A stretch of DNA of 64,000 nucleotides from Iningainema tapete BLCC-T55 (lineage in GTDB: Bacteria > Cyanobacteriota > Cyanobacteriia > Cyanobacteriales > Nostocaceae). Shown piece by piece: positions 52,057 to 60,570 of the stretch. Positions within the stretch are counted from its first letter, which is position 1, and the number at the start of each line of letters is the position of its first letter. Position numbers and translations under genes: made by a program. Under the pieces are notes generated by a model. That model made no database searches and had not been told where the DNA came from. It saw nothing but the letters and a program-made list of their open reading frames with translations. The stretch spans positions 248,001 through 312,000 of the forward strand of contig NZ_JACXAE010000110.1 in the NCBI RefSeq assembly GCF_014698965.1, read 5' to 3'.

Positions 52057-54050
52057 CGCAATAAGTAGTCCGATGCTGAGCGCTGAGTATAAGCCCTAAA
52101 ATTTCGCCACTCCCATTTCAGTGTTTCTACAGGCTTTATTTCTTGCTGCGATGGCTTGAAAAAACTCCATAATAATAGCCCAATAAAAATTATAAGAATG
52201 TACTGCGGAGTAACTGAACGCATCAGCGAAAAAATAAGTGAAGGCATCAGCGCAAAAATAGGTAATAAAAGTAGACAAATAAATAAGTTAAACCCCAGGT
52301 TGTAAATTCTTTTTGCTAACTTAGTTTGCAACCAAGTTGGCTGTATTTGTTCAATTAAAAATATTGTTTGTGAATGTTGTAACATTCGCTGTGCTAGCCA
52401 AGTCAGCCATCGAATTGTTCGACTTGTTGAGTAGTGTCGAACAGTTATCCGACGATTTAGCATTCGTTCAATATACGCATTAAACAGGTGCTTTCGGCGT
52501 TCTTCTGTTGAATTTGTATTGGGCAAATCTTCAATTGAAACGCCCTCATATGCCAGAGTCATGATGCCCAGAGTCAGGGGAGATTTGGCTAGTTCTTGCA
52601 GTGCAGTATCTTGCTCAAGCAGAGTTTTCAAAGCTTTCAGTTGCTCATCAGCCCTGTCCAAATATTGATTAATCTGCTCAGGCGTCAAGGATTGAATACA
52701 GATTGCTTTTTGCAGTGTTAAAGAGGCACGGAGGGCTGTATAATCTCCAATGCGGCTTGTCACCACCATCTCTGTCAGCCCATGATCTCGAATAAATTGA
52801 TTTAATGCTTGAACGCAAGCTTCTCGACGCTCAGCCTTTACTTCATCCAAACCATCTAACAACAGTAGCAGTTGTTCGTTTTCCACCCAAGCTTTGCCCT
52901 TGGCTTTAGGAACATGATATTCCTCGTAGAGTTGCTGAACTAGCCATTCGGCAATTTTTTGTTGTTTATTTGCCCAAGAAGATAAGTTAAATACAACTGG
53001 AATCTGTCGGCTTAAGTCCTGTTCAGTACTAATAATCAAATGCTTTGTCAGTGTGAGGAGGGTTGTGGTTTTACCAGATCCCGGTTCTCCTAATATCAGA
53101 AGAGTTCGTCCCTCTCCCATCTGACTAAAGATATCTGTTACCCCTGTTCCTTTGGGTAGTGCTTGTCTAGATGGCTCGAGTTCCTCAATCCCAAGATGTT
53201 CTACTGCGTCTAATCGCTCTTCCATACCCAGTTCAATCATCACCCTGGTATGCAATGACTTTTCTAAAACGCCTTCAATCCAATAGTTTTTGACTTTATT
53301 GAGCAAAACCTTGCGCTGTTTATAATCTTCCTGAGTAGCGGGTGTTGCTGTATTAGATGTAGGCTGATCAAGTAAATTAGATGGCTGATTATTTGTTTGG
53401 TTGTGAAAAGATAAAGTTTTATAGTTCGGTCGGTTGTGAAATTTTGGATAAAATTCTGAGCTATTATGAAGGTCAATATTATTGCTGCCAAATTTAAAAG
53501 CATCTTCATAGTTCCTCCCAGCAAAAATTGCTTGATAAAATGCCGTAGAGAAGTTAATAGCCGTTCTATCTGGGATAGACTGTGTCATGCCGATGACACA
53601 ATCAATATGCTGGTGAATTGCTTTGGCTTGAGTTTCAGAGTAGCAGGCGTTAAGCAACACACACTCAACTTTGTCTTTAAATAACTCAAATAAGTCTGTT
53701 AGTGCTTCTGTACTTACTAGTTGCATTCGCCCAAAGTCATCTTCCAAAGCTATGCCACTAGGTTGTGAATTTAATCGAACAGCTTCACGTAATGGAAGCG
53801 TATCCCGGTTGTTATCTAAACCTACACCACCAGTTCTCATCCCATGCCCAGAAAAATGCACAATCTGTGGTTCTTTATCCAACAAAGCTTGGCGCAAGTC
53901 GTCAATACGAACTGCCCATTTAGTAAATACTTCAAACTGCGAACGATATTTGGAACGTTCCCACGACTCCTCGATTTCGCGCACTTCTTCATCCAAGCGA
54001 AGTCTATCTGTATTGATGGGATTAGCTGATAAAATTAAAATTTTTTTCAT
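52053..54050 (-). CDS. CHAT-NACHT signalling NTPase (truncated by frameshift)
   Basis: The 665-residue product begins with a caspase-like CHAT domain (residues 1-200: ILILSANPINTDRLRLDEE, catalytic HFSGHG near 75 and LLNACYSE near 135). A NACHT ATPase follows (Walker A ILGEPGSGKTTTL near 320, Walker B LLLLLDGLDEVKAERRE near 390, sensor VVTSRIGDY near 435), then two hydrophobic helices (560-620). Such proteins act in bacterial conflict or cell-death signalling: ligand binding by NACHT would release the CHAT protease. The end ASDYLLR is out of frame with the true C-terminus in 51598-52056. No obvious protease target lies next to it. Confidence 0.88.
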   Translation of the reverse strand: MKKILILSANPINTDRLRLDEEVREIEESWERSKYRSQFEVFTKWAVRIDDLRQALLDKEPQIVHFSGHGMRTGGVGLDNNRDTLPLREAVRLNSQPSGIALEDDFGRMQLVSTEALTDLFELFKDKVECVLLNACYSETQAKAIHQHIDCVIGMTQSIPDRTAINFSTAFYQAIFAGRNYEDAFKFGSNNIDLHNSSEFYPKFHNRPNYKTLSFHNQTNNQPSNLLDQPTSNTATPATQEDYKQRKVLLNKVKNYWIEGVLEKSLHTRVMIELGMEERLDAVEHLGIEELEPSRQALPKGTGVTDIFSQMGEGRTLLILGEPGSGKTTTLLTLTKHLIISTEQDLSRQIPVVFNLSSWANKQQKIAEWLVQQLYEEYHVPKAKGKAWVENEQLLLLLDGLDEVKAERREACVQALNQFIRDHGLTEMVVTSRIGDYTALRASLTLQKAICIQSLTPEQINQYLDRADEQLKALKTLLEQDTALQELAKSPLTLGIMTLAYEGVSIEDLPNTNSTEERRKHLFNAYIERMLNRRITVRHYSTSRTIRWLTWLAQRMLQHSQTIFLIEQIQPTWLQTKLAKRIYNLGFNLFICLLLLPIFALMPSLIFSLMRSVTPQYILIIFIGLLLWSFFKPSQQEIKPVETLKWEWRNFRAYTQRSASDYLLR

Positions 54051-54162
54051 ATTCTTTTATTAATGACGCAGCGATGCCTGAAGGGCATGCCGCTTTGCGG
54101 CATCGCGCCCTTCAAAACCAGGTAGGAATTTGATTAAATCCTGTGCGATCGCAAGCAATATA

Positions 54163-55656
54163 TCAATGATTGTGGGCGTGTTCAAACTTATAAACGTAGA
54201 AGAGCCGACTCAACTTTTTGAGCAAGTATCCTACAGTTGCAAATAGGATTGTGCCTCCAAGCGCCCACCAGAATCCCGCAGGGGGAATTAAAACAGATGT
54301 AGCAGTTTGTCCCGCACTCGCTAGCGCAGCCCTCATCGCTACAGCCCGTGCATCTACAATCACACCTACACACAAGCATACAACAGCCGCCACATAAGCC
54401 AACACAGCCAGCCGATTAATGTTTTTTAGGGCATTCTGGCAAACTCGGCAATTTTGAGTATGGGTTGTCCATACATCAAAGAGCTTCTGCTTGTCTTCCT
54501 CCGCAGGGGGGAGATTCTGACTACATCCTTGCCAAGGGATACCACCCCCGGCTCTGTTCTCCAGCCATTTGCGAAACGCGATCGTCATCTTGTCTTGGGG
54601 ATTGGGTGTATAGACTGCATCCAGCCATTTGCCTTTTCCCCGTTTGGCTAGATTCTTCTGTTGGTAATGAAGGAAGACTAAATCTTGGTGCAGGAACAAA
54701 GACCCCAACACATGACCTAACCAAGTTGGCATCGGTAGTGCAAAGAATGCCAAACCTTTCGGCGGTTTGCCCGCCTCATTCTTCACTAACACTTGGCATC
54801 CGATATGACGACACCATCCAGGACGGGTGGGGGTAGCATATAAAACAAGGATGAGTTTCCCGCCATCTTTGAAGGTTGAAACAATTCTCATGTGACAGGG
54901 CGGCTGAAAGTCATGAACCGCTTGCTCAATTGTTGGAGCAGTTGGGGTAATTTCAAAGGAGAACCCTTCCTGGGTAGACATCTCCCGAACTCGAATCATG
55001 TCGTAGTACTTGGCATCCTTATACCGACTTCCAACAATTCCGTGGTGGGAGACAGGTACATGGGCTGGATCTGCCACATTCTCCATGAAAAAGTCCCATC
55101 CATAAGCAAGATCGCGTACATTCCAAAAAAGCTGCACTACCTTGTCCGAGTCATGCTCAAGTTCTGGAACAATTCGCGGTGTCTTCAATTGACTTTCAAC
55201 AAAGGCGTGTGTACCAGACTCTGACCATACCCACAATAAACCTTGACGCTCTTGTGTTGGAAAGGCAACGGCACATGACTTAGGATCTGAGCAGTGCTTT
55301 GCCTCAGTCTGCTCGTCTTTTGACTGAGGAATGCTGACGCAGTTACCAAAAGAATCAAAGCGCCAAGCGTGGTAGGCACATAAAAGTGTGCCATCAGCCT
55401 CAACACGACCTTCAGAAAGAGGGGCTAGTCGATGGGGACAAAAATCTTCAAAGCAACGCCATTTGCCTGTGCCATCCCGCCACAAGACAATATCCTTTCC
55501 CAGTAACTGCATTGCATGGGGGCAAGATGGATCGAGGAATTCTACAACGGCTACTGGATACCACTGCTTTGTCCATTGGAATGTGAGTTCCTCTCCCTGT
55601 TTCAATTGTGCTGTCGCTTCACGCATATCCCCTTGCAGACAAGTCTCAGTAGCCAT
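54163..55656 (-). CDS. Rieske oxygenase of the pheophorbide a oxygenase (PaO) type
   Basis: The 497-residue protein has a Rieske [2Fe-2S] centre (FCPHRLAPLSEG near residue 70 and LCAYHAWRF near 90) and a mononuclear iron site (NVADPAHVPVSHHG near 195). The C-terminal PaO domain has CRVCQNAL near 410, the CxxC seen in PaO and Tic55 relatives, and two membrane helices at the end. PaO opens the chlorophyll-derived macrocycle in plants; the cyanobacterial substrate is not known. AAAGGAG sits 5 bases before ATG 55656. Divergent from an aldo/keto reductase with 86 bases between, so possibly co-regulated. Confidence 0.9.
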   Translation of the reverse strand: MATETCLQGDMREATAQLKQGEELTFQWTKQWYPVAVVEFLDPSCPHAMQLLGKDIVLWRDGTGKWRCFEDFCPHRLAPLSEGRVEADGTLLCAYHAWRFDSFGNCVSIPQSKDEQTEAKHCSDPKSCAVAFPTQERQGLLWVWSESGTHAFVESQLKTPRIVPELEHDSDKVVQLFWNVRDLAYGWDFFMENVADPAHVPVSHHGIVGSRYKDAKYYDMIRVREMSTQEGFSFEITPTAPTIEQAVHDFQPPCHMRIVSTFKDGGKLILVLYATPTRPGWCRHIGCQVLVKNEAGKPPKGLAFFALPMPTWLGHVLGSLFLHQDLVFLHYQQKNLAKRGKGKWLDAVYTPNPQDKMTIAFRKWLENRAGGGIPWQGCSQNLPPAEEDKQKLFDVWTTHTQNCRVCQNALKNINRLAVLAYVAAVVCLCVGVIVDARAVAMRAALASAGQTATSVLIPPAGFWWALGGTILFATVGYLLKKLSRLFYVYKFEHAHNH

Positions 55657-55742
55657 CGTTACTCCTTTGCTCTTTTTGATTATATAAGCTTTAATAAATT
55701 TTAATAAAAGCTTCTTCTTTTTGGAATTGACAGATAGTAAAT

Positions 55743-56723
55743 ATGCATAATAACCAAGCACTCTACCTCCCAAGCATGGGCTGCGGAACTTGGGCGTGGG
55801 GCAACCGACTGCTCTGGGGATACGATCAAAGCATGGATAATCAGTTGCAAGCCGTTTTTGACCTTTGTGTCAGCAACGGTGTAACTTTATTTGATACGGG
55901 TGATTCTTACGGAACTGGGAGATTGAAGGGGCGCAGTGAGCAACTGCTGGGACAATTTACTAGGGAATATACAGGGGAAGGCAAAGAAAATATTTGTATT
56001 GCTACCAAGCTTGCCGCTTATCCTTGGAGATGGACTCGCTCCTCAATGGTATCTGCTTGCAAGTCATCTGCCCAACGTTTGGGAAGAAATGTAGATTTAG
56101 TACAGATGCACTGGTCAACTGCAAATTATGCTCCCTGGCAGGAGGAGGGGCTTTTGGATGGGCTTGCCGATTTGTACGAGCAAGGGCAGGTTTTGGGAGT
56201 AGGCTTATCCAATTATGGACCGAAACGGCTCAAACATGTGCAGCAAAAGTTTGCCGAGCGCGGAGTGGCGATCGCCACCTTACAAGTTCAGTACTCTCTG
56301 CTGTCTACGTATCCAGTTACCCAACTGGGGGTAAAAGACGTTTGTGATGAACTGGGGATCAAAATGATTGCTTATAGTCCTCTTGCTTTGGGGCTGTTGA
56401 CAGGAAAGTTTTCTGAGCAAGGTCCTTTTCCCAAAGGTATTCGAGGTTTGCTTTTTAGGCAGTTATTGCCAGGAATACGTCCATTGTTAGCATCTTTACG
56501 AGAGGTAGCGCAATCAAGAAACAAAACCATGTCCCAGGTAGCCATCAACTGGTGCATTTGTAAAGGAACCATTCCCATCCCAGGAGCAAAGTCTGTGGAA
56601 CAGGCAAGGGAGAATATTGGTGCTTTGGGTTGGCAGTTAGACGCAGGCGAAGTTGCCGAGTTGGATAAAGCGGCTGCGAGTACAGATAAAAAAATGGTAC
56701 AAAATATCTTTCAAACCAAGTAA
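55743..56723 (+). CDS. Aldo/keto reductase
   Basis: The 326-residue NADPH-dependent TIM-barrel protein has FDTGDSYGTGRLKGRSEQLL (catalytic Asp and Tyr), IATKLAAYPWRW (Lys), LVQMHWS (His) and GVGLSNYGPKRLKHV, with cofactor motifs IPIPGAKSVEQARENIGAL. The substrate is unknown. It shares a short divergent promoter region with the PaO-like oxygenase. Confidence 0.93.
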   Translation: MHNNQALYLPSMGCGTWAWGNRLLWGYDQSMDNQLQAVFDLCVSNGVTLFDTGDSYGTGRLKGRSEQLLGQFTREYTGEGKENICIATKLAAYPWRWTRSSMVSACKSSAQRLGRNVDLVQMHWSTANYAPWQEEGLLDGLADLYEQGQVLGVGLSNYGPKRLKHVQQKFAERGVAIATLQVQYSLLSTYPVTQLGVKDVCDELGIKMIAYSPLALGLLTGKFSEQGPFPKGIRGLLFRQLLPGIRPLLASLREVAQSRNKTMSQVAINWCICKGTIPIPGAKSVEQARENIGALGWQLDAGEVAELDKAAASTDKKMVQNIFQTK

Positions 56724-56801
56724 AATACTTTGCTAATTGTTGATTGTTAATTGTGAGATTGCTATTAACAACAATTAACAACCCTAGCGATTAACAAAGA
56801 G

Positions 56802-57125
56802 TTACTCGGCAAACATTTGAGCTAAATTATTGAGGACTGCCTTCTGCTCATCCTGATTGATTTGTCCCAGTCGTTGAACTAATCGAGTCTTGTCAACAGT
56901 GCGGAGCTGATCGAGAACAATTTGTCCATTTTTACCTTGAAACTGGCAAGCCACTCGTGTGGGATAGTTTTGACCTTTGGTTGTCATAGGCGCAACGATC
57001 ACAGTTGCAATATGACTATTCATCTCATCTGGTGAAATAACTACACAAGGTCTTGTCTTGCGAATTTCACTACCCACTGTTGGATCAAGATTAATCAGGA
57101 AAACATCGAAACGCTGAACTACCAT
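56802..57125 (-). CDS. mazF: MazF-type mRNA interferase toxin
   Basis: The 107-residue protein (MVVQRFDVFLINLDPTVGSE) has the MazF core: TRPCVVISPDEMN, VIVAPMTTKGQ (conserved Thr) and VLDQLRTVDKTRL, giving the Arg and Thr used in RNA cleavage. ATG 57125 overlaps the mazE stop by 7 bases. The frame is full length; this locus looks functional. Confidence 0.93.
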   Translation of the reverse strand: MVVQRFDVFLINLDPTVGSEIRKTRPCVVISPDEMNSHIATVIVAPMTTKGQNYPTRVACQFQGKNGQIVLDQLRTVDKTRLVQRLGQINQDEQKAVLNNLAQMFAE

Positions 57126-57379
57126 TCCCATTCCGTTTGATCCCAAAGAGTCATGCTCCCATCATCAAGCAGAACATCATCATACCTTTGTGCCATTGCC
57201 GCAAAGGCTTCATCCCATCCACGGCGGGGTTGTGGTGCTGCACGCACAATTAAGTTATTGTCGCACACTTCAATTTCCACCTCTACATCAATACCGCTTT
57301 GCTCCAGTAGAGGTTTAGGAATCCGAATGCCCTGAGAGTTACCAATTTTCACAAGTCGCGTCCTAATGACTGCGCCCAT
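57119..57379 (-). CDS. mazE: MazE-type antitoxin (AbrB fold)
   Basis: The 86-residue protein has an N-terminal swapped-hairpin AbrB domain (TRLVKIGNSQGIRIPKPLLE) and an acidic, aromatic C-terminus (DDVLLDDGSMTLWDQTEWEW) that would fill the MazF groove. It precedes mazF in a coupled pair, with an operator-like repeat 26-44 bases upstream. Confidence 0.93.
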   Translation of the reverse strand: MGAVIRTRLVKIGNSQGIRIPKPLLEQSGIDVEVEIEVCDNNLIVRAAPQPRRGWDEAFAAMAQRYDDVLLDDGSMTLWDQTEWEW

Positions 57380-57404
57380 AGCAAAGTACCATTGCCAATT
57401 TATA

Positions 57405-57423
57405 GTAATTACATTGTAATTAC
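57405..57423 (-). promoter_or_regulatory. Operator-like repeat upstream of mazE
   Basis: GTAATTAC-ATT-GTAATTAC: two copies of an 8-bp palindrome 3 bases apart, 26 bases upstream of the mazE start. It fits autoregulation by a MazE dimer. Confidence 0.65.
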
Positions 57424-57484
57424 CACAGCAAAGATTGTCAAGTCGCTTAACTGAGGGAGTGGAAAAAGTATGAGGTGCTTGAAC
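57412..57484. repeat. Direct repeat flanking ilvA, copy 1
   Basis: This 73-bp segment from the mazE operator outward recurs at 59187-59273 with a few changes and one insertion of about 13 bp. Next to it, 57496-57600 is filled with ATTGCTA/ATTGTTG heptamer repeats. Confidence 0.8.
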
Positions 57485-57609
57485 AGTAAAACCACGATGC
57501 TAATTGCTAATTGTTGATTGGGGAATTGCTAATTGCTAATTGCTAATTGTTGATTGTGAGATTGCTATTAACAATTAACCATTAGCAATTAACGGAACTA
57601 AAGGGCAGC

Positions 57610-59121
57610 CTAACCCAAAAACAGTTTGTATGCAGTATTGTGACTTTCATCCCAATAACGATAGCCCAAGGTATCGAGAAATGCTTGCCATTGTTCCATC
57701 TCGTGGGGGGGTACTTGCATCCCCACGACAATTCGTCCGTAGTCTGAGCCATTGTTGCGGTAGTGGAAGAGGCTAATGTTCCAGTCGGGACTCATGGAAG
57801 AGACGAATTTCATCAATGCACCAGGACGTTCGGGAAACTCGAAACGGTAAAGTAATTCATTGTGGGCGAGGGGTGAGTGTCCACCTACCATATGCCGCAA
57901 ATGCAATTTTGTCAGTTCGTCATCGGTTAAGTCAATGGTTTTGAAACCACAGCCTTCAAAGGTTTCTACCATCTTTGCGGCGTCGGCACGGTTTTGAATT
58001 TGTACACCGACAAAAATGTGTGCTTCTTTTTTATCAGCGATGCGATAGTTAAATTCAGTAATATTACGGTTGCCAAGACAGGCACAAAATTTGCGCAGAC
58101 TGCCTCGCTGTTCGGGGATGGCAACGGCAAAGATGGCTTCGCGTCTTTCACCTAACTCGGCTCGTTCGGCAACAAAGCGGAGGCGATCAAAGTTCATGTT
58201 CGCACCGCAGGCAACGGCAATTAATGTTTGTCCTTGGATTTGTTCCCTTTCTACGTAAGCTTTGGCAGCGGCGATCGCCAATGCTCCCGCAGGTTCCAAA
58301 ATGGAGCGTGTATCTTCAAACACATCTTTAATCGCGGCACAAGTATCATCGGTATCAACTAGAATAATATCATCTACATACTCTTGGCACAGACGGAAGG
58401 TTTCTTCACCCACTTGGCGCACCGCCACCCCGTCGGCAAACAATCCCACCTGGGGCAAACGCACCCGATGTCCGGCTTTGAGCGATTGATACATGGCATC
58501 GGCATCCACTGGCTCAACGCCAATAATCTTGATTTCCGGACGTATCCGTTTTACATATGCCGCAATCCCAGAAATTAATCCACCTCCACCTATTGCGACA
58601 AAAATTGCATGGATGGGTTGCTGGTATTGGCGTAGAATTTCCATGCCGATGGTTCCTTGTCCGGCAATTACATAGGGATCGTCAAAGGGGTGAACAAAAG
58701 TTAACCCTTTTTCTGCTTCTAATTGACGGGCATGGGCGTAGGCATCATCGTAAGTATCCCCATACAACACTACTTCTCCCCCCCTAGCTCTGACTGCATC
58801 CACTTTAACTTGGGGTGTAGTCACGGGCATGACGATAATTGCTCGTGTTCCTAACCGACGAGCGGCAAGGGCAACTCCTTGGGCATGGTTTCCTGCGGAT
58901 GCGGCGATCGCACCTTGTGCCAGCACATCCGGTGGCAGTTGTGCCATTTTGTTGTAAGCACCACGCAGTTTAAAAGAAAACACTGACTGCATATCCTCCC
59001 GCTTAAGCAGGAGCTTGTTATTTAGCCTATTCGACAAATTCGGGGCGTAATCCAGTGGAGTTTCTTGGGCAACATCGTACACACGGGCAGTCAGGATTTG
59101 TACCAGGTAGTCGCAAAGCAT
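57610..59121 (-). CDS. ilvA: Threonine ammonia-lyase, biosynthetic
   Basis: The 503-residue PLP enzyme converts threonine to 2-oxobutyrate, the first step to isoleucine. The PLP lysine is in SFKLRGAYNK near residue 55, SAGNHAQGVA near 94 binds substrate and GGGGLISG near 185 holds the phosphate. Two ACT-like regulatory segments follow (about 330-400 and 425-500: FAVAIPEQRGSLRKFCA, RFEFPERPGALMKFVSS), as in isoleucine-inhibited enzymes. Confidence 0.96.
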   Translation of the reverse strand: MLCDYLVQILTARVYDVAQETPLDYAPNLSNRLNNKLLLKREDMQSVFSFKLRGAYNKMAQLPPDVLAQGAIAASAGNHAQGVALAARRLGTRAIIVMPVTTPQVKVDAVRARGGEVVLYGDTYDDAYAHARQLEAEKGLTFVHPFDDPYVIAGQGTIGMEILRQYQQPIHAIFVAIGGGGLISGIAAYVKRIRPEIKIIGVEPVDADAMYQSLKAGHRVRLPQVGLFADGVAVRQVGEETFRLCQEYVDDIILVDTDDTCAAIKDVFEDTRSILEPAGALAIAAAKAYVEREQIQGQTLIAVACGANMNFDRLRFVAERAELGERREAIFAVAIPEQRGSLRKFCACLGNRNITEFNYRIADKKEAHIFVGVQIQNRADAAKMVETFEGCGFKTIDLTDDELTKLHLRHMVGGHSPLAHNELLYRFEFPERPGALMKFVSSMSPDWNISLFHYRNNGSDYGRIVVGMQVPPHEMEQWQAFLDTLGYRYWDESHNTAYKLFLG

Positions 59122-59186
59122 GGGCGTTGGTAAGGTGATGCGGGATGGGAAACTATTTTACCGCTACTTGTGTACCTATGCAGTCA

Positions 59187-59273
59187 ACATTGTAATTACC
59201 AGAGCAAAGATTATCAAGTCGCTTGACTGAGCGAGTCGAAAAAGTATCATGCTTATGTATGAGGTGCTTGAAC
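59187..59273. repeat. Direct repeat flanking ilvA, copy 2
   Basis: ACATTGTAATTACCAGAGCA, then AAGATTATCAAGTCGCTTGA and GAGGTGCTTGAAC, match 57412-57484, with CATGCTTATGTAT inserted. It contains a single GTAATTAC motif, a likely relic of a mazE-type control region. The rest of 59122-59536 shows no gene. Confidence 0.75.
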
Positions 59274-59536
59274 CCGTTGATTGGATACCAATGAAAGCTG
59301 GCAGGCATAGGATACAAAGAAACTTTTAGGAAACTGCTATTTGGTCATTCGCATCTCGAACAAGTAAAAGTTCACCTGTTAACGTTAGTCGATGTACTGG
59401 CAAAGACGGATATATACTATTGTGCAGTGCAGGAACCTAGTTGTGTACCTGTTTTGTGGGGGTTGTTTGCAATGCTCTACTAATATCCTCTAAATTAATT
59501 AATTAATAAGATATTTCAGCAAAGCTACTCAATCAC

Positions 59537-60553
59537 ATGTTGACAATATTTCTCATAATAGTGATATGCGTCCTCACTGGTGCATTAATGCAAGTACAAC
59601 TTCAGCAGAATCGAGTGAAACAGCGTTTACGCAGGTATGACCAAAAGTTTTCTTAAGTTAGTGCTGACAACTTTTAATACAGAGTGTGAAGATATAATCC
59701 TTAAGGTTAAGCATAGTAATATCAACTCGTCTGAGGATAAAATTAAAAACTCTTTGAAAAAACTCAATAGGTTGTCAGAAGTAACTGACTGTGAGATTAC
59801 GCAAGAATATCTGAATATGAAGTTTCAAGAGTTACGTCTCAAATATGAATTAGAATGCAAGAAGCAAGAGGAGCGCGATCGGGAACAAGCACTTCGTCAG
59901 GAGAAGAAGGAACGCGATGCAAGTGAAAAGGCAATACAAGAAGTCGAAGAAGCTGCGGAAAGAGAAAAGCAGCATCAACAAGAGCTTGAAAAGGTTATAC
60001 AAGAAATAAAACTATCTGAAGGTGAACAACGAAACGAAACCTGCTAAAGCTAAAAATTAGTGAGTTAGAACAAGAAGTTGCCAGAGCTAGAAGCGATAAA
60101 GAACAAGCTATTTCGCGTTCAAAAATGATCAAATCAGGAGTTATTTTTGTAATTTCCAATATTGGTTCTATTGGAAGAGATATATACAGAATATCTATGA
60201 CAAAAAGTAGTAAACCAGATGAATATGTTAGTGTCATGACACCTGTGGTTCCATTTCCATTTGATATTCACCTAAAAATATTTTCAGAAGACGCCATAGA
60301 TACTTTAAGGCTATTACATCAGCGTTTCTATGATAAAAGAGTTAATATAGTTAATGAAAGAAGAGAATTCTTTAGACTCTCACTTGATGAAATATATCGA
60401 ACTGTAGAAGAAATATCTCAACAGACAGGAGCTTTAACGATTCTTAAAAATGAAAGAGTACCTCAAGCATATGAGTATCGTAGAATAGCTGCACAAAAAA
60501 AGCAGCACTCAACCTCAAAAGATACAGATTTAGAAGAGAATCAAATAGCTTAA
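59537..60553 (+). pseudogene. DUF4041 / T5orf172 (GIY-YIG-like) gene, decayed
   Basis: Three successive frames add up to one family protein. ATG 59537 gives a membrane helix and basic segment (LTIFLIIVICVLTGALMQVQ, VKQRLRRYDQKF). From 59640 a DUF4041-like coiled region reads FNTECEDIILKVKHSNINSS and YLNMKFQELRLKYELECKKQ, ending at 60047. From 60125 the T5orf172 domain reads GVIFVISNIGSIGRDIYRIS, VVPFPFDIHLKIFSEDA and RVNIVNERREFFRLSLDEIY. The nuclease KIG motif is changed to RIS. Indels near 59650 and 60040 break the frame. Such genes are common in phages and mobile islands. Confidence 0.72.
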
Positions 60554-60570
60554 GGTTAGGCATGAGATAG

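Noticed and set aside
57490-57600. CRISPR or origin iterons in the ATTGCTA/ATTGTTG array
   Set aside because: Heptamer tandem repeats of this kind are common between cyanobacterial genes, and there is no spacer structure or replication gene nearby.
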